Positions 19,715-26,512 of a DNA stretch of 64,000 bases are shown here, piece after piece. Source of the DNA: Flavobacteriaceae bacterium UBA3611 (GTDB lineage Bacteria > Bacteroidota > Bacteroidia > Flavobacteriales > Flavobacteriaceae). Each line of letters opens with the position of its first letter. Within the stretch, counting starts at the first letter, position 1. The stretch is taken from NCBI GenBank assembly GCA_002375495.1, contig DFLU01000002.1, forward strand, positions 389-64,388, written 5' to 3'. Made by a program: the position numbers and the translations under genes. The notes under the pieces were generated by a model. That model worked only from the letters and a program-made list of their open reading frames with translations, searched no databases and was not told the origin of the DNA.

Positions 19715-19785
19715 TGTTTAAGTTTAAAAATTTGGTTTTTCTAAAGTGGAAGCCTAAGAAAAAACCTATTTATAGCGTGTAACAA

Positions 19786-20340
19786 TTATACTTTTTCAAC
19801 TTGCATATAGCTAAGTTCTAAAGGTGTTTTTCTTCCGAAAATCTTCACCATAACTTCTAGCTTACGCTTTTCTTCGTTTATCTTCTCAACTGTTCCGTTG
19901 AAACCGTTAAACGGACCATCGATTACTTTTACCGTTTCACCGATGATATAAGGAATGTTTACGTTATCATCTTGAACTGAAAGTTCATCAACTTTTCCTA
20001 ACATCCTATTCACTTCAGATTGGCGAAGTGGTACCGGATCACCGCCTTTGGTTTCACCCAGAAAGCCGATAACTCCGTTAATCGATTTAATAATGTGGGG
20101 GATTTCACCAGCCAAACTCGCTTGAATCATGATATAACCCGGAAAATAAACACGTTCTTTGTTCGTCTTTTTTCCATTGCGAATTTGTATAACCTTTTCC
20201 GTAGGAACAAGAACCTGCTCGATATAATCTTGTAAATCTAATCGTGTAATTTCACTTTCGATATACGATTTTATCTTGTTCTCTTGTCCGCTAACAGAAC
20301 GAACTACATACCACCTTTTTGTGCTTTTCGTTTCGGTCAT
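19786..20340 (-). CDS. nusG: Transcription elongation/antitermination factor NusG
   Basis: 184 residues. Binds the RNA polymerase clamp and couples transcription to translation or Rho. The N-terminal NGN domain shows KRWYVVRSVSGQENKI and RVYFPGYIMIQ. The C-terminal KOW domain carries VKVIDGPFNGFNGTVEKINEEKRKLEV. The stop of secE and the start of nusG are 2 bp apart, so the pair is tightly coupled. Confidence 0.98.
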   Translation of the reverse strand: MTETKSTKRWYVVRSVSGQENKIKSYIESEITRLDLQDYIEQVLVPTEKVIQIRNGKKTNKERVYFPGYIMIQASLAGEIPHIIKSINGVIGFLGETKGGDPVPLRQSEVNRMLGKVDELSVQDDNVNIPYIIGETVKVIDGPFNGFNGTVEKINEEKRKLEVMVKIFGRKTPLELSYMQVEKV

Positions 20341-20342
20341 AT

Positions 20343-20531
20343 TTACGACTTAATCCATTCAAAATATTTCTCTATAACGCCACTAAATACTTGGTCTACA
20401 CCAAATACTGCCAAGGCTAATATCACAGAAAATACAGCAACGATTACTGTTAATTTTTGCGCTTCTCCCCAAGCAGGCCATGACACATGGTTCTTGAGTT
20501 CGTTATATGATTCTTTAATATAGTTTACCAT
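20343..20531 (-). CDS. secE: Preprotein translocase subunit SecE
   Basis: 62 residues, the short single-span type common outside Proteobacteria. Clamps the two halves of SecY in the inner membrane. An amphipathic helix (YIKESYNELKNHVSWPAWGEAQK) precedes one transmembrane helix (about 28-50). Location between tRNA-Trp/tuf and nusG is the classical arrangement. Confidence 0.96.
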   Translation of the reverse strand: MVNYIKESYNELKNHVSWPAWGEAQKLTVIVAVFSVILALAVFGVDQVFSGVIEKYFEWIKS

Positions 20532-20575
20532 TGTAATGGGTTTTATATTGTATTGAAGTACACTTCAACTATACA

Positions 20576-20595
20576 CACTTCGCCTTTGCTCAGTG
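20576..20595. repeat. REP-like palindrome variant
   Basis: CACT-TCGCCTTTGCTC-AGTG keeps the CACT/AGTG arms of the family with an altered core. It lies just downstream of the 66-bp tandem array. Confidence 0.5.
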
Positions 20596-20605
20596 TAAAC
20601 TTAAT

Positions 20606-20803
20606 GAGAGACTTACTTCGACAAGCTCAGCATGAACTTCTCGCCTCACAATCCTTTGCTCTGCACGGGTTGAGAGACTTACTTCGACAAGCTCAGCATG
20701 AACTTCTCGTCTCACAATCCTTTGCTCTGAACGGGTTGAGAGACTTACTTCGACAAGCTCAGCATGAACTTCTCGTCTCACAATCTTTTGCTCTGCACGG
20801 GTT
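20606..20803. repeat. Three tandem 66-bp repeats carrying the tRNA-Trp 3' end
   Basis: GAGAGACT occurs at 20606, 20672, 20738 and 20804, exactly 66 bp apart; the last lies in the tRNA-Trp gene. Each unit holds the last ~14 nt of tRNA-Trp (ACGGGTTGAGAGAC on the plus strand) and a REP-like core TTCGACAAGCTCAG. Units differ at only a few positions, so amplification is recent or homogenised. The array lies between tRNA-Trp and secE and would be transcribed as a tRNA trailer. Confidence 0.9.
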
Positions 20804-20868
20804 GAGAGACTCGAACTCCCGACACCTGGTTTTGGAGACCAGTGCTCTACCAACTGAGCTAAACCCGT
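20796..20868 (-). tRNA. tRNA-Trp (anticodon CCA)
   Basis: Cloverleaf read on the minus strand: 7-bp acceptor ACGGGTT/AACCCGT, D arm GCTC..GAGC, anticodon stem CTGGT/ACCAG with loop CTCCAAA, T arm GGGAG TTCGAGT CTCTC. The CCA end is not encoded. Located between tuf and secE as in many bacteria. Confidence 0.96.
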
Positions 20869-20930
20869 TTGTTAGGTTTTAGTCATGGTTATTGACACAA
20901 TAACTAAGCTACACCCGTTATAAAAGTCAA

Positions 20931-20955
20931 GGCGTTCCGTCTAAGACGGAACACC
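20931..20955 (-). terminator. Hairpin after tuf
   Basis: GGTGTTCCGTC/GACGGAACGCC forms 11 bp with a 3-nt loop (one G-U pair), 24 bp past the tuf stop and followed by a T-rich stretch. Likely a terminator or a processing signal upstream of tRNA-Trp. Confidence 0.65.
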
Positions 20956-20978
20956 TTTACCTTTATATATATACTAAA

Positions 20979-22166
20979 TTAGTCTAGGATTTCAGTAACC
21001 TGACCGGCACCTACTGTTCTACCACCCTCACGGATTGCAAAACGAAGACCAACGTTCATTGCGATTGGTTGGATAAGATCAACGTGGATAGTCAAGTTAT
21101 CACCAGGCATTACCATTTCAACTCCATCAGGAAGACTAATGTTTCCAGTTACGTCAGTTGTACGTACGTAGAACTGCGGACGGTAATTGTTGTGGAATGG
21201 AGTGTGACGTCCACCTTCTTCTTTCTTAAGAACATAAACCTCAGCTTTAAACTTAGCATGTGGTGTTACAGATCCAGGCTTAGTGATTACCATACCTCTA
21301 GAGATTTGATTCTTTTCAATACCTCTTAAAAGAATACCAGCGTTATCTCCTGCCTCACCTCTATCAAGGATTTGACGGAACATTTCAATACCAGTAATTG
21401 TAGAAGTTAACTTCTCAGCTCCCATACCGATAATCTCAACAGGATCTCCAGTGTTAGCAACTCCAGTTTCGATACGACCTGTAGCAACAGTTCCACGACC
21501 TGTAATAGAGAATACATCTTCAATCGGCATCAAGAAAGGCTTGTCGATTTCACGCTGTGGCTCTTCGATCCAAGTATCTACTGCTTCCATCAATTCGATT
21601 ACAGTATCAACCCACTTTTGCTCACCGTTCAATGCTCCAAGAGCAGAACCAGCAATTACAGGACCATTATCACCATCATACTCGTAGAAAGAAAGCAAAT
21701 CTCTGATTTCCATTTCTACTAGCTCAAGTAATTCATCATCATCAACCATGTCTACTTTATTCATAAACACAACGATACGTGGAATACCTACCTGACGTCC
21801 TAAAAGGATGTGCTCACGTGTTTGTGGCATCGGACCATCAGTTGCAGCAACCACCAAGATAGCACCGTCCATTTGAGCAGCACCAGTTACCATGTTCTTT
21901 ACGTAATCGGCGTGACCTGGACAATCTACGTGTGCGTAGTGACGGTTTGCCGTTGCGTACTCAACGTGTGAAGAGTTAATTGTAATACCTCTTTCCTTTT
22001 CTTCTGGAGCGTTGTCAATTTGATCAAAAGCAGAAGCTTGAGAATAACCTGCATCTGCCAATACTTTTGTAATTGCAGCAGTTAACGTTGTTTTACCGTG
22101 ATCTACGTGTCCAATAGTACCTACGTTTAAGTGCGGTTTCGACCGATCGTATGTTTCTTTTGCCAT
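20979..22166 (-). CDS. tuf: Elongation factor Tu
   Basis: 395 residues, full length. Delivers aminoacyl-tRNA to the ribosome as a GTP complex. P-loop GHVDHGKTT (about 18-26), RGITINSSH switch, DCPGHADY (G3) and NKVD (G4) lie in domain 1; beta-barrel domains 2 and 3 follow, ending GGRTVGAGQVTEILD. It sits in the tRNA-Thr(GGT)-tuf-tRNA-Trp-secE order. It has an A/T-rich leader without a Shine-Dalgarno sequence despite the expected very high expression. Confidence 0.99.
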   Translation of the reverse strand: MAKETYDRSKPHLNVGTIGHVDHGKTTLTAAITKVLADAGYSQASAFDQIDNAPEEKERGITINSSHVEYATANRHYAHVDCPGHADYVKNMVTGAAQMDGAILVVAATDGPMPQTREHILLGRQVGIPRIVVFMNKVDMVDDDELLELVEMEIRDLLSFYEYDGDNGPVIAGSALGALNGEQKWVDTVIELMEAVDTWIEEPQREIDKPFLMPIEDVFSITGRGTVATGRIETGVANTGDPVEIIGMGAEKLTSTITGIEMFRQILDRGEAGDNAGILLRGIEKNQISRGMVITKPGSVTPHAKFKAEVYVLKKEEGGRHTPFHNNYRPQFYVRTTDVTGNISLPDGVEMVMPGDNLTIHVDLIQPIAMNVGLRFAIREGGRTVGAGQVTEILD

Positions 22167-22221
22167 TTTGTATTAATTTAATTCTTAGTTATATATTAGT
22201 GTTCAATTATTTGTTGTGTTG

Positions 22222-22293
22222 AGCCAATGATGAGATTTGAACTCATGACCTCTTCCTTACCAAGGAAACGCTCTACCCCTGAGCTACACCGGC
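22222..22293 (-). tRNA. tRNA-Thr (anticodon GGT)
   Basis: Acceptor GCCGGTG/CATTGGC (two G-U pairs), anticodon stem TTTCC/GGAAG with loop TTGGTAA, T arm ATGAG TTCAAAT CTCAT. No encoded CCA. Ends 56 bp before tuf, probably co-transcribed. Confidence 0.93.
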
Positions 22294-22324
22294 GTAAAGT
22301 GTATATTTCTCTAACCCCCAAAAG

Positions 22325-22346
22325 CCTCAGAGAGGCATTTTTTTTA
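22325..22346 (+). terminator. Short hairpin with plus-strand T run in the tRNA spacer
   Basis: GCCTC-AGA-GAGGC followed by A and eight T on the plus strand (only four T on the minus strand). No plus-strand gene precedes it. It may act as a spacer hairpin or stop antisense transcripts. Confidence 0.4.
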
Positions 22347-22379
22347 AGGAAAAGACCTGCATATACAGGACAACTTTAG

Positions 22380-22452
22380 AGCGGGAGACCAGGTTCGAAC
22401 TGGCGACATTCAGCTTGGAAGGCTGACGCTCTACCAACTGAGCTACTCCCGC
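22380..22452 (-). tRNA. tRNA-Gly (anticodon TCC)
   Basis: Acceptor GCGGGAG with its complement at 22381-22387, D arm GCTC..GAGC, anticodon stem TCAGC/GCTGA with loop CTTCCAA, T arm GCCAG TTCGAAC CTGGT. No encoded CCA. Confidence 0.95.
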
Positions 22453-22537
22453 TTATTTATTTCATTATTTCAATTCCATCCCGAAATCGGGCTGCAAAGG
22501 TATAGAATTTAAAGTCAAATCGCAACCTTTATTTTCG

Positions 22538-22749
22538 ATTACCTCTCCGCCTGAGGCTGATCGGTTATCCGTTTTACCAAACCTCTTTGAGTTCAGTTGG
22601 ATTACCTCTCCGCCTCTGGCGGATCGTGATCCGTTTTACCAAACCTCTTTGAGTTCAGTTGGATTACCTCTCCGCCTCTGGCAGATCGTGATCCGTTTCA
22701 CCAAACCTCTTTGAGTTCAGTTGGATTACCTCTCCGCCTGCGGCGGATC
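22538..22749. repeat. 62-bp tandem array between tRNA-Gly and tRNA-Tyr
   Basis: ATTACCTCTCCGCC recurs at 22538, 22601, 22663 and 22725 (spacing 63, 62, 62). There are three full units and a partial fourth. Each holds a small palindrome of the CCGCC-TCT-GGCGG type with unit-to-unit changes in the loop. No spacers and no coding potential. Confidence 0.85.
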
Positions 22750-22758
22750 GGTGATCCT

Positions 22759-22837
22759 GTTCGGGTGACCCCGAACCAAGATTTAAAAACGACTCCTTAC
22801 AAAAGCGAGCTTTTGACGGACTCTTATTTTAAATCTT
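22759..22837. repeat. Two consecutive inverted repeats downstream of tRNA-Tyr
   Basis: GTTCGGG-TGAC-CCCGAAC (22759-22776) is a perfect 7-bp hairpin. Immediately after it, 22778-22837 forms an imperfect long hairpin (AAGATTTAAAA...TTTTAAATCTT) with inner CAAAAGC/GCTTTTG. The outer end abuts the tRNA-Tyr 3' end, so this may be a trailer or termination structure. Confidence 0.55.
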
Positions 22838-22839
22838 AG

Positions 22840-22921
<82 letters not shown>

Positions 22922-22996
22922 GGACCTTCGGAAATTTTCAACTTTTTAAAAGCCTTGATTTCCTAAAAAATATTTCAAAAGAACTTCTCTTTTCAA

Positions 22997-23046
22997 GAGC
23001 CGATGGAGGGATTCCCTTCGACAAAGCTCAGGATAAACTTCTCGTC
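22997..23046. repeat. Copied tRNA-Thr 3' end fused to a REP-like element
   Basis: GAGCCGATGGAGGGA (22997-23011) repeats the 3' end of the tRNA-Thr(TGT) gene at 23113-23127. It is followed directly by CCTTCGACAAAGCTCAGG and CTTCTCG, the same kind of element as in the tRNA-Trp array. Confidence 0.75.
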
Positions 23047-23113
23047 CCAAATCAACTTTTGTTTCATCTCTAAAACTCAGTCAATTTCCTGATACAACTT
23101 TCAAATTTTCAGG

Positions 23114-23187
23114 AGCCGATGGAGGGACTCGAACCCACGACCTGCTGATTACAAATCAGCTGCTCTAGCCAGCTGAGCTACATCGGC
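23114..23187 (-). tRNA. tRNA-Thr (anticodon TGT)
   Basis: Acceptor GCCGATG/CATCGGC, D arm GCTC..GAGC, anticodon stem CTGAT/ATCAG with loop TTGTAAT, T arm GTGGG TTCGAGT CCCTC. No encoded CCA. First tRNA downstream of hpf. Confidence 0.95.
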
Positions 23188-23220
23188 TTTTTACCCTTTT
23201 TATGCCTCAAATTTCAGCAT

Positions 23221-23247
23221 AAAAAAGTCCGCTATTTCTAACGGACT
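23221..23247 (-). terminator. Terminator after hpf
   Basis: AGTCCG/CGGACT stem with a 10-nt loop and a TTTTTT run on the minus strand, 51 bp past the hpf stop. A second weak hairpin (TATGC/GCATA) follows at about 23199-23225. Confidence 0.75.
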
Positions 23248-23297
23248 GCAAATGTATAGAATTTATTTTTTCCACAAAACATTTTTCAAAAAAAAAA

Positions 23298-23600
23298 TCA
23301 CGCATAAGCACGTTGTTTTTGCTTTCGCTTTTTTAACTGCCGTTCTAACGATTGAATGCATTCGTCTATGGCGGCTTCAAAGGTCTTAGATTCCTTCTTG
23401 CAAATCAGGTCACTACCAGGTACGCTCAAAATGATTTCAGTAATTTTGTTTTGCTTTTCACTGGTCTTCTGAACTTTCAAAAAAACATCTGCATATACAA
23501 TCTTGTCGTAAAATTGTTCCAACTTTTGCAATCGTTTTTCCAAAAACTGAATTAGACTTTCTTTTACCGTGAAATTTGGGGCTTGCACATTTACCTTCAT
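23298..23600 (-). CDS. hpf: Ribosome hibernation promoting factor, short form
   Basis: 100 residues, the short HPF/RaiA type without the C-terminal dimerisation domain. It binds the 30S A/P site of idle ribosomes. The fold shows MKVNVQAPNFTVKESLIQFLEKRLQKLEQFYDKI and a basic tail (RQLKKRKQKQRAYA). It starts 24 bp after the xerC stop. The rpsU-xerC-hpf run forms a translation-linked cluster, probably one unit from xerC onward. Confidence 0.93.
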   Translation of the reverse strand: MKVNVQAPNFTVKESLIQFLEKRLQKLEQFYDKIVYADVFLKVQKTSEKQNKITEIILSVPGSDLICKKESKTFEAAIDECIQSLERQLKKRKQKQRAYA

Positions 23601-23624
23601 ACAACTACATTTTAGGGTTCATCA

Positions 23625-24515
23625 CTATTTTGAGTTTCGGGGGTGGGCATCTTTGTAAACTTGTTTCAATTGCGCAATACTGTTATGTGTGTATACTTGC
23701 GTTGAAGCGAGGCTAGCATGCCCTAGCAGTTCTTTAACCGCATTAATATCGGCGCCTTCGTTTAAAAGATGTGTAGCAAAAGAATGTCGCAAAATGTGCG
23801 GACTCTTTTTTAGTTTCGCAGACGCCTTACTAAAATAATTATTTATGACCCGATACACAAGTGTTTCATATATTTTAACGCCCTTGGCAGATAAAAACAC
23901 GTACGAGGCATCTTTTATCTCAGGCAATTGGCTCCTCTCCTCCAAATAGCGTTGCAATGTTTTCATCACCGGGGCCAACATAGGTATTACCCGTTCTTTA
24001 TTGCGCTTACCCAATACCTTTATTGTTTTTTGCGCTATTGAAATATCGGTGAGCTTCAACCCTACCAACTCAGCCCTACGCATGCCCGTAGCGTAAAACA
24101 ACTCTACCATGAGTTTATTACGCAAACCTTCAAAACCAGTTTCTTTATCTAAAAGCTCGAGTACCGATTCAATTTCTGTTTCAGAAAAGGGTACCTGAAT
24201 TTTCTTTGAAGTTTTCAATGCTTTATGTTGTGCCAAAGGTGTAGCTTCAATCTGCTTAGTTTTTAAAAGGAATTTATAATAGGTTTTTAGCGAAGAAACT
24301 TTCCTATTAACACTTCGATTGGCAATTCCTGAATCGACCAAAGAAACAATCCAACTTCGAATCACACCATAATTCACTTCTTTAATATCATCATATCCAT
24401 AGTGCTCTTTAGCAAATACTGAAAAAGTCTCTAGGTCGTTTAAATAGGCTTTGACCGTATGTTCGGAATAATGCTTTTCTAAAAGCAAATAATCTGTGAA
24501 TTTTTTAAAGGGCAC
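23625..24515 (-). CDS. xerC: Tyrosine recombinase XerC-like
   Basis: 296 residues when started at the GTG at 24515 (then PFKKFTDYLLLEKHYS). The longer frame to 24593 starts inside the rpsU terminator and is not credible. Chromosome dimer resolution at dif is the usual role. An N-terminal SAM-like core-binding domain (about 5-90) precedes the catalytic domain with Arg in GMRRAEL, the HILRHSFATHLL box (HxxR), LLGHASLAST and the nucleophile Tyr in TQVYTH. Its position among translation genes and normal composition indicate a host Xer protein, not a phage integrase. Confidence 0.92.
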   Translation of the reverse strand: MPFKKFTDYLLLEKHYSEHTVKAYLNDLETFSVFAKEHYGYDDIKEVNYGVIRSWIVSLVDSGIANRSVNRKVSSLKTYYKFLLKTKQIEATPLAQHKALKTSKKIQVPFSETEIESVLELLDKETGFEGLRNKLMVELFYATGMRRAELVGLKLTDISIAQKTIKVLGKRNKERVIPMLAPVMKTLQRYLEERSQLPEIKDASYVFLSAKGVKIYETLVYRVINNYFSKASAKLKKSPHILRHSFATHLLNEGADINAVKELLGHASLASTQVYTHNSIAQLKQVYKDAHPRNSK

Positions 24516-24565
24516 CTGAACTTGTTTTATTAGCTTCGATTTAAAGGTAAGTAAGTTTCGGGAAC

Positions 24566-24600
24566 AAAAAAATCCGTTGTACGAATTGCACAACGGATTT
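24566..24600 (-). terminator. Strong terminator of rpsU
   Basis: Perfect 11-bp stem AAATCCGTTGT/ACAACGGATTT with a 9-nt loop and T run, 29 bp past the rpsU stop. Confidence 0.9.
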
Positions 24601-24628
24601 GTTTTATATCCTAATGGAGAAATGGAAT

Positions 24629-24823
24629 CTAGATTTCTTCCTGATCTCTAAGATGCTGAATGTACTCGGCTTTTTGTATCTGAGCTCTGCGCTTTACTGA
24701 CGGCTTCGTAAACTGCTGTCTTGCACGTAGCTGACGCATCGTTCCTGTACGGTCAAACTTACGCTTGAAACGCTTTAGGGCTCTATCGATATTTTCTCCG
24801 TCTTTTACTGGTATTATTAACAT
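24629..24823 (-). CDS. rpsU: 30S ribosomal protein bS21
   Basis: 64 residues from the ATG at 24823 (MLIIPVKDGENIDRALKRF). An earlier in-frame start at 24856 would place the Shine-Dalgarno sequence inside the coding region and is rejected. bS21 sits near the 3' end of 16S rRNA; in Bacteroidota ribosomes bS21, bS18 and bS6 sequester the anti-Shine-Dalgarno. The helical basic protein shows RFKRKFDRTGTMRQLRARQQF and KRRAQIQKAEYIQHLRDQ. It is expressed as a short unit ended by the terminator just downstream. Confidence 0.97.
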   Translation of the reverse strand: MLIIPVKDGENIDRALKRFKRKFDRTGTMRQLRARQQFTKPSVKRRAQIQKAEYIQHLRDQEEI

Positions 24824-24829
24824 AGTGTC

Positions 24830-24839
24830 ATCACCTCCT
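24830..24839 (-). promoter_or_regulatory. Perfect Shine-Dalgarno sequence of rpsU
   Basis: AGGAGGTGAT on the minus strand is complementary to ten nucleotides of the 16S rRNA 3' end and lies 6 nt before the ATG. The neighbouring ribosomal and tuf genes lack any such site. Confidence 0.9.
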
Positions 24840-24853
24840 CTCTTTTGGGATGG

Positions 24854-24900
24854 CAAAAATATAAAATAGTTATGAGTTATGAGTTATGAGTTGGAAGTTT
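24854..24900 (-). promoter_or_regulatory. Candidate rpsU promoter with upstream 7-bp repeats
   Basis: TATTTTTG (24854-24861) fits the -7 consensus and predicts a leader of about 24 nt holding the Shine-Dalgarno site. Upstream, 24868-24900 is a 7-bp repeat tract (AGTTATG x3, AGTTGGA). No clear -33 element. Confidence 0.4.
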
Positions 24901-24902
24901 TT

Positions 24903-26333
24903 TTATTGCTTGAACAAAGATGCTCTTTTGCTCAGGTCCTGAATTAGCTTTTCTTCTTCTTCGCTTTCAAGTAATACGTTGTAGTTTTTCCAGAATTCTT
25001 TATTATACGGTCGTGGCGAAAAAATATCTTCAGACCATTCTTTATCCAACTCTTGGGCGATCTGTTCGCGGTCCTGGATTACTTCAGTAAAAACAATTTC
25101 CTGAATGGTATTGTAGTAACGTTCATCTTTGTTTTCGTTGAAAGCTTCACGACCTTCTACAAACTGGTCTGACGAACGGTCTCCTATATTTACCAATTTT
25201 GGAGTTTCATAATAAATATAGTTTGGATACATTTTTCCTTCAAATTCTTGGTAGTTAATCACCAATTTATGGTTTAGCAATGTTCCAAACAAACTCTTAC
25301 TCCTGCTTTTTTGTTCTTTTGAAGCCGCCACCAATTCGTATTCAATCTTTTTGAAAGCAAAGGTGTCCCAGTAAATGTAGAGCCAACCTTTTGGTTCAAA
25401 CCCTTCATTATACATCCCAGGCGTATTCAAACCAACGTAATCTTCTCCTTTTGAAATTTCAATCTTATATAATTTCCGATCGTTTTCAACTAAAACGGTA
25501 TCCAGCCTGAACTGGTGTCTATCCAACATATTCTTCCCGAATAAGGCACTTGTAGCATTGGCATTACGGACCATGTTCAGCTTTCCTTTAAAGAGATTGT
25601 CCAATCCATTTACACGTTCGTCGTTCCAACGAATAGCCTTTACCAAGGAAGCCGTTTTAATAGTATCTCTTCTTAAGTTTTTAGCCCTTAAGTTTCTATT
25701 GTTGGTTCTTTTCTTAAGAAAGGCAGTATATGCGTAAAGGCTATCTACATCGCGCAGGTCGTAACTCTTTCGATTTTCGTCTATGTTGATTTTTAAATGG
25801 TCTTTGGCTCCTGCCGCATAACTAGAATCATACACGGTAAGCGCACTTTCTATAAGCCATTTGTACTCTACTTTGTTTCGTTCTTTATGGCGTAGAAACC
25901 CTTTTTGGAGGTATGCCATTTCTGGCAAGTTATCTTCTAATTCTTCAATTGCCCTGATTACGATATCGTTTCCAGTCTTTGGGCGTGTCTCGGCAACAAT
26001 TAATACTTCATCTAACGATGCCACATCTTCTTCTAAATAGATATCCATAGAACCATCAAATTCTGAAACGACCGATTTAAAGCTTTTGTAACCAATGGAA
26101 GAAACCACCAAAGTATCACTAGCAAATTTTTCGGGTATCGACAATGCGAACTTACCGTCTACATTACTAACTACTCCAATAGTAGTTCCCTGAACGTATA
26201 CACTGGCACTTTCGATAGGCATGAGCGTACCAAAGTCTACAATTTTGTTCTCTATTTCAATCTGTGCAGAAACCTGGAAGCAACATAAGGCAGCTACAAG
26301 GCCGAAGAAAATCTGTGCCGTTTTGTTTTTCAT
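24903..26333 (-). CDS. Surface protein with carboxypeptidase-like regulatory domain
   Basis: 476 residues. Signal peptide 1-23 (cleavage after VSA). Residues about 30-110 form a CarboxypepD_reg-like beta-sandwich (GTTIGVVSNVDGKFALSIPE, VVSSIGYKS), typical of Bacteroidota outer-membrane or periplasmic proteins. The rest (about 120-476) is a large domain without a motif I recognise, rich in aromatic and charged residues, ending in a helical EEEEKLIQDLSKRASLF tail. No beta-barrel or TonB plug was found. Single gene; function unknown, probably envelope assembly or surface display. Confidence 0.75.
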   Translation of the reverse strand: MKNKTAQIFFGLVAALCCFQVSAQIEIENKIVDFGTLMPIESASVYVQGTTIGVVSNVDGKFALSIPEKFASDTLVVSSIGYKSFKSVVSEFDGSMDIYLEEDVASLDEVLIVAETRPKTGNDIVIRAIEELEDNLPEMAYLQKGFLRHKERNKVEYKWLIESALTVYDSSYAAGAKDHLKINIDENRKSYDLRDVDSLYAYTAFLKKRTNNRNLRAKNLRRDTIKTASLVKAIRWNDERVNGLDNLFKGKLNMVRNANATSALFGKNMLDRHQFRLDTVLVENDRKLYKIEISKGEDYVGLNTPGMYNEGFEPKGWLYIYWDTFAFKKIEYELVAASKEQKSRSKSLFGTLLNHKLVINYQEFEGKMYPNYIYYETPKLVNIGDRSSDQFVEGREAFNENKDERYYNTIQEIVFTEVIQDREQIAQELDKEWSEDIFSPRPYNKEFWKNYNVLLESEEEEKLIQDLSKRASLFKQ

Positions 26334-26346
26334 AACGTCTGTTTAA

Positions 26347-26512
26347 GTGGCTGGCTTATAATTCTTGCCATCCATTACCATTTTGGCGATAATAGAAAAA
26401 ATTTTCGCCAAAACAGCAATACTATTTATGTGGCCGGTTTATAGTTCTTGCCATCCATTACCATTTTGGCGATAATAGAAAAAATTTTCGCCAAAACAGC
26501 ATTACTATTTAT
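26347..26512. repeat. Two 83-bp tandem copies of the acyl-CoA dehydrogenase 3' end plus terminator
   Basis: The last ~16 codons of the gene (KMVMDGKNYKPAT-stop region) recur at 26430-26512 and 26347-26429, each with a hairpin TTTTGGCGA/TCGCCAAAA. The distal copy differs from the gene at AAC/AAT, AAA/AAG, CCG/CCA and ACA/ACT, all synonymous. The hairpins probably act as terminators. Confidence 0.85.

Noticed and set aside
20553..20882. Open frames of 87 and 109 residues on both strands over the 66-bp array
   Set aside because: The frame stays open only because 66 is a multiple of 3; the products are three copies of the repeat and include tRNA sequence.
22538..22749. CRISPR-like look of the 62-bp array
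   Set aside because: Units are contiguous with no variable spacers, and no cas gene is present.
24516..24593. Longer xerC reading frame from 24593
   Set aside because: The extension starts at TTG inside the rpsU terminator stem and has no family similarity.
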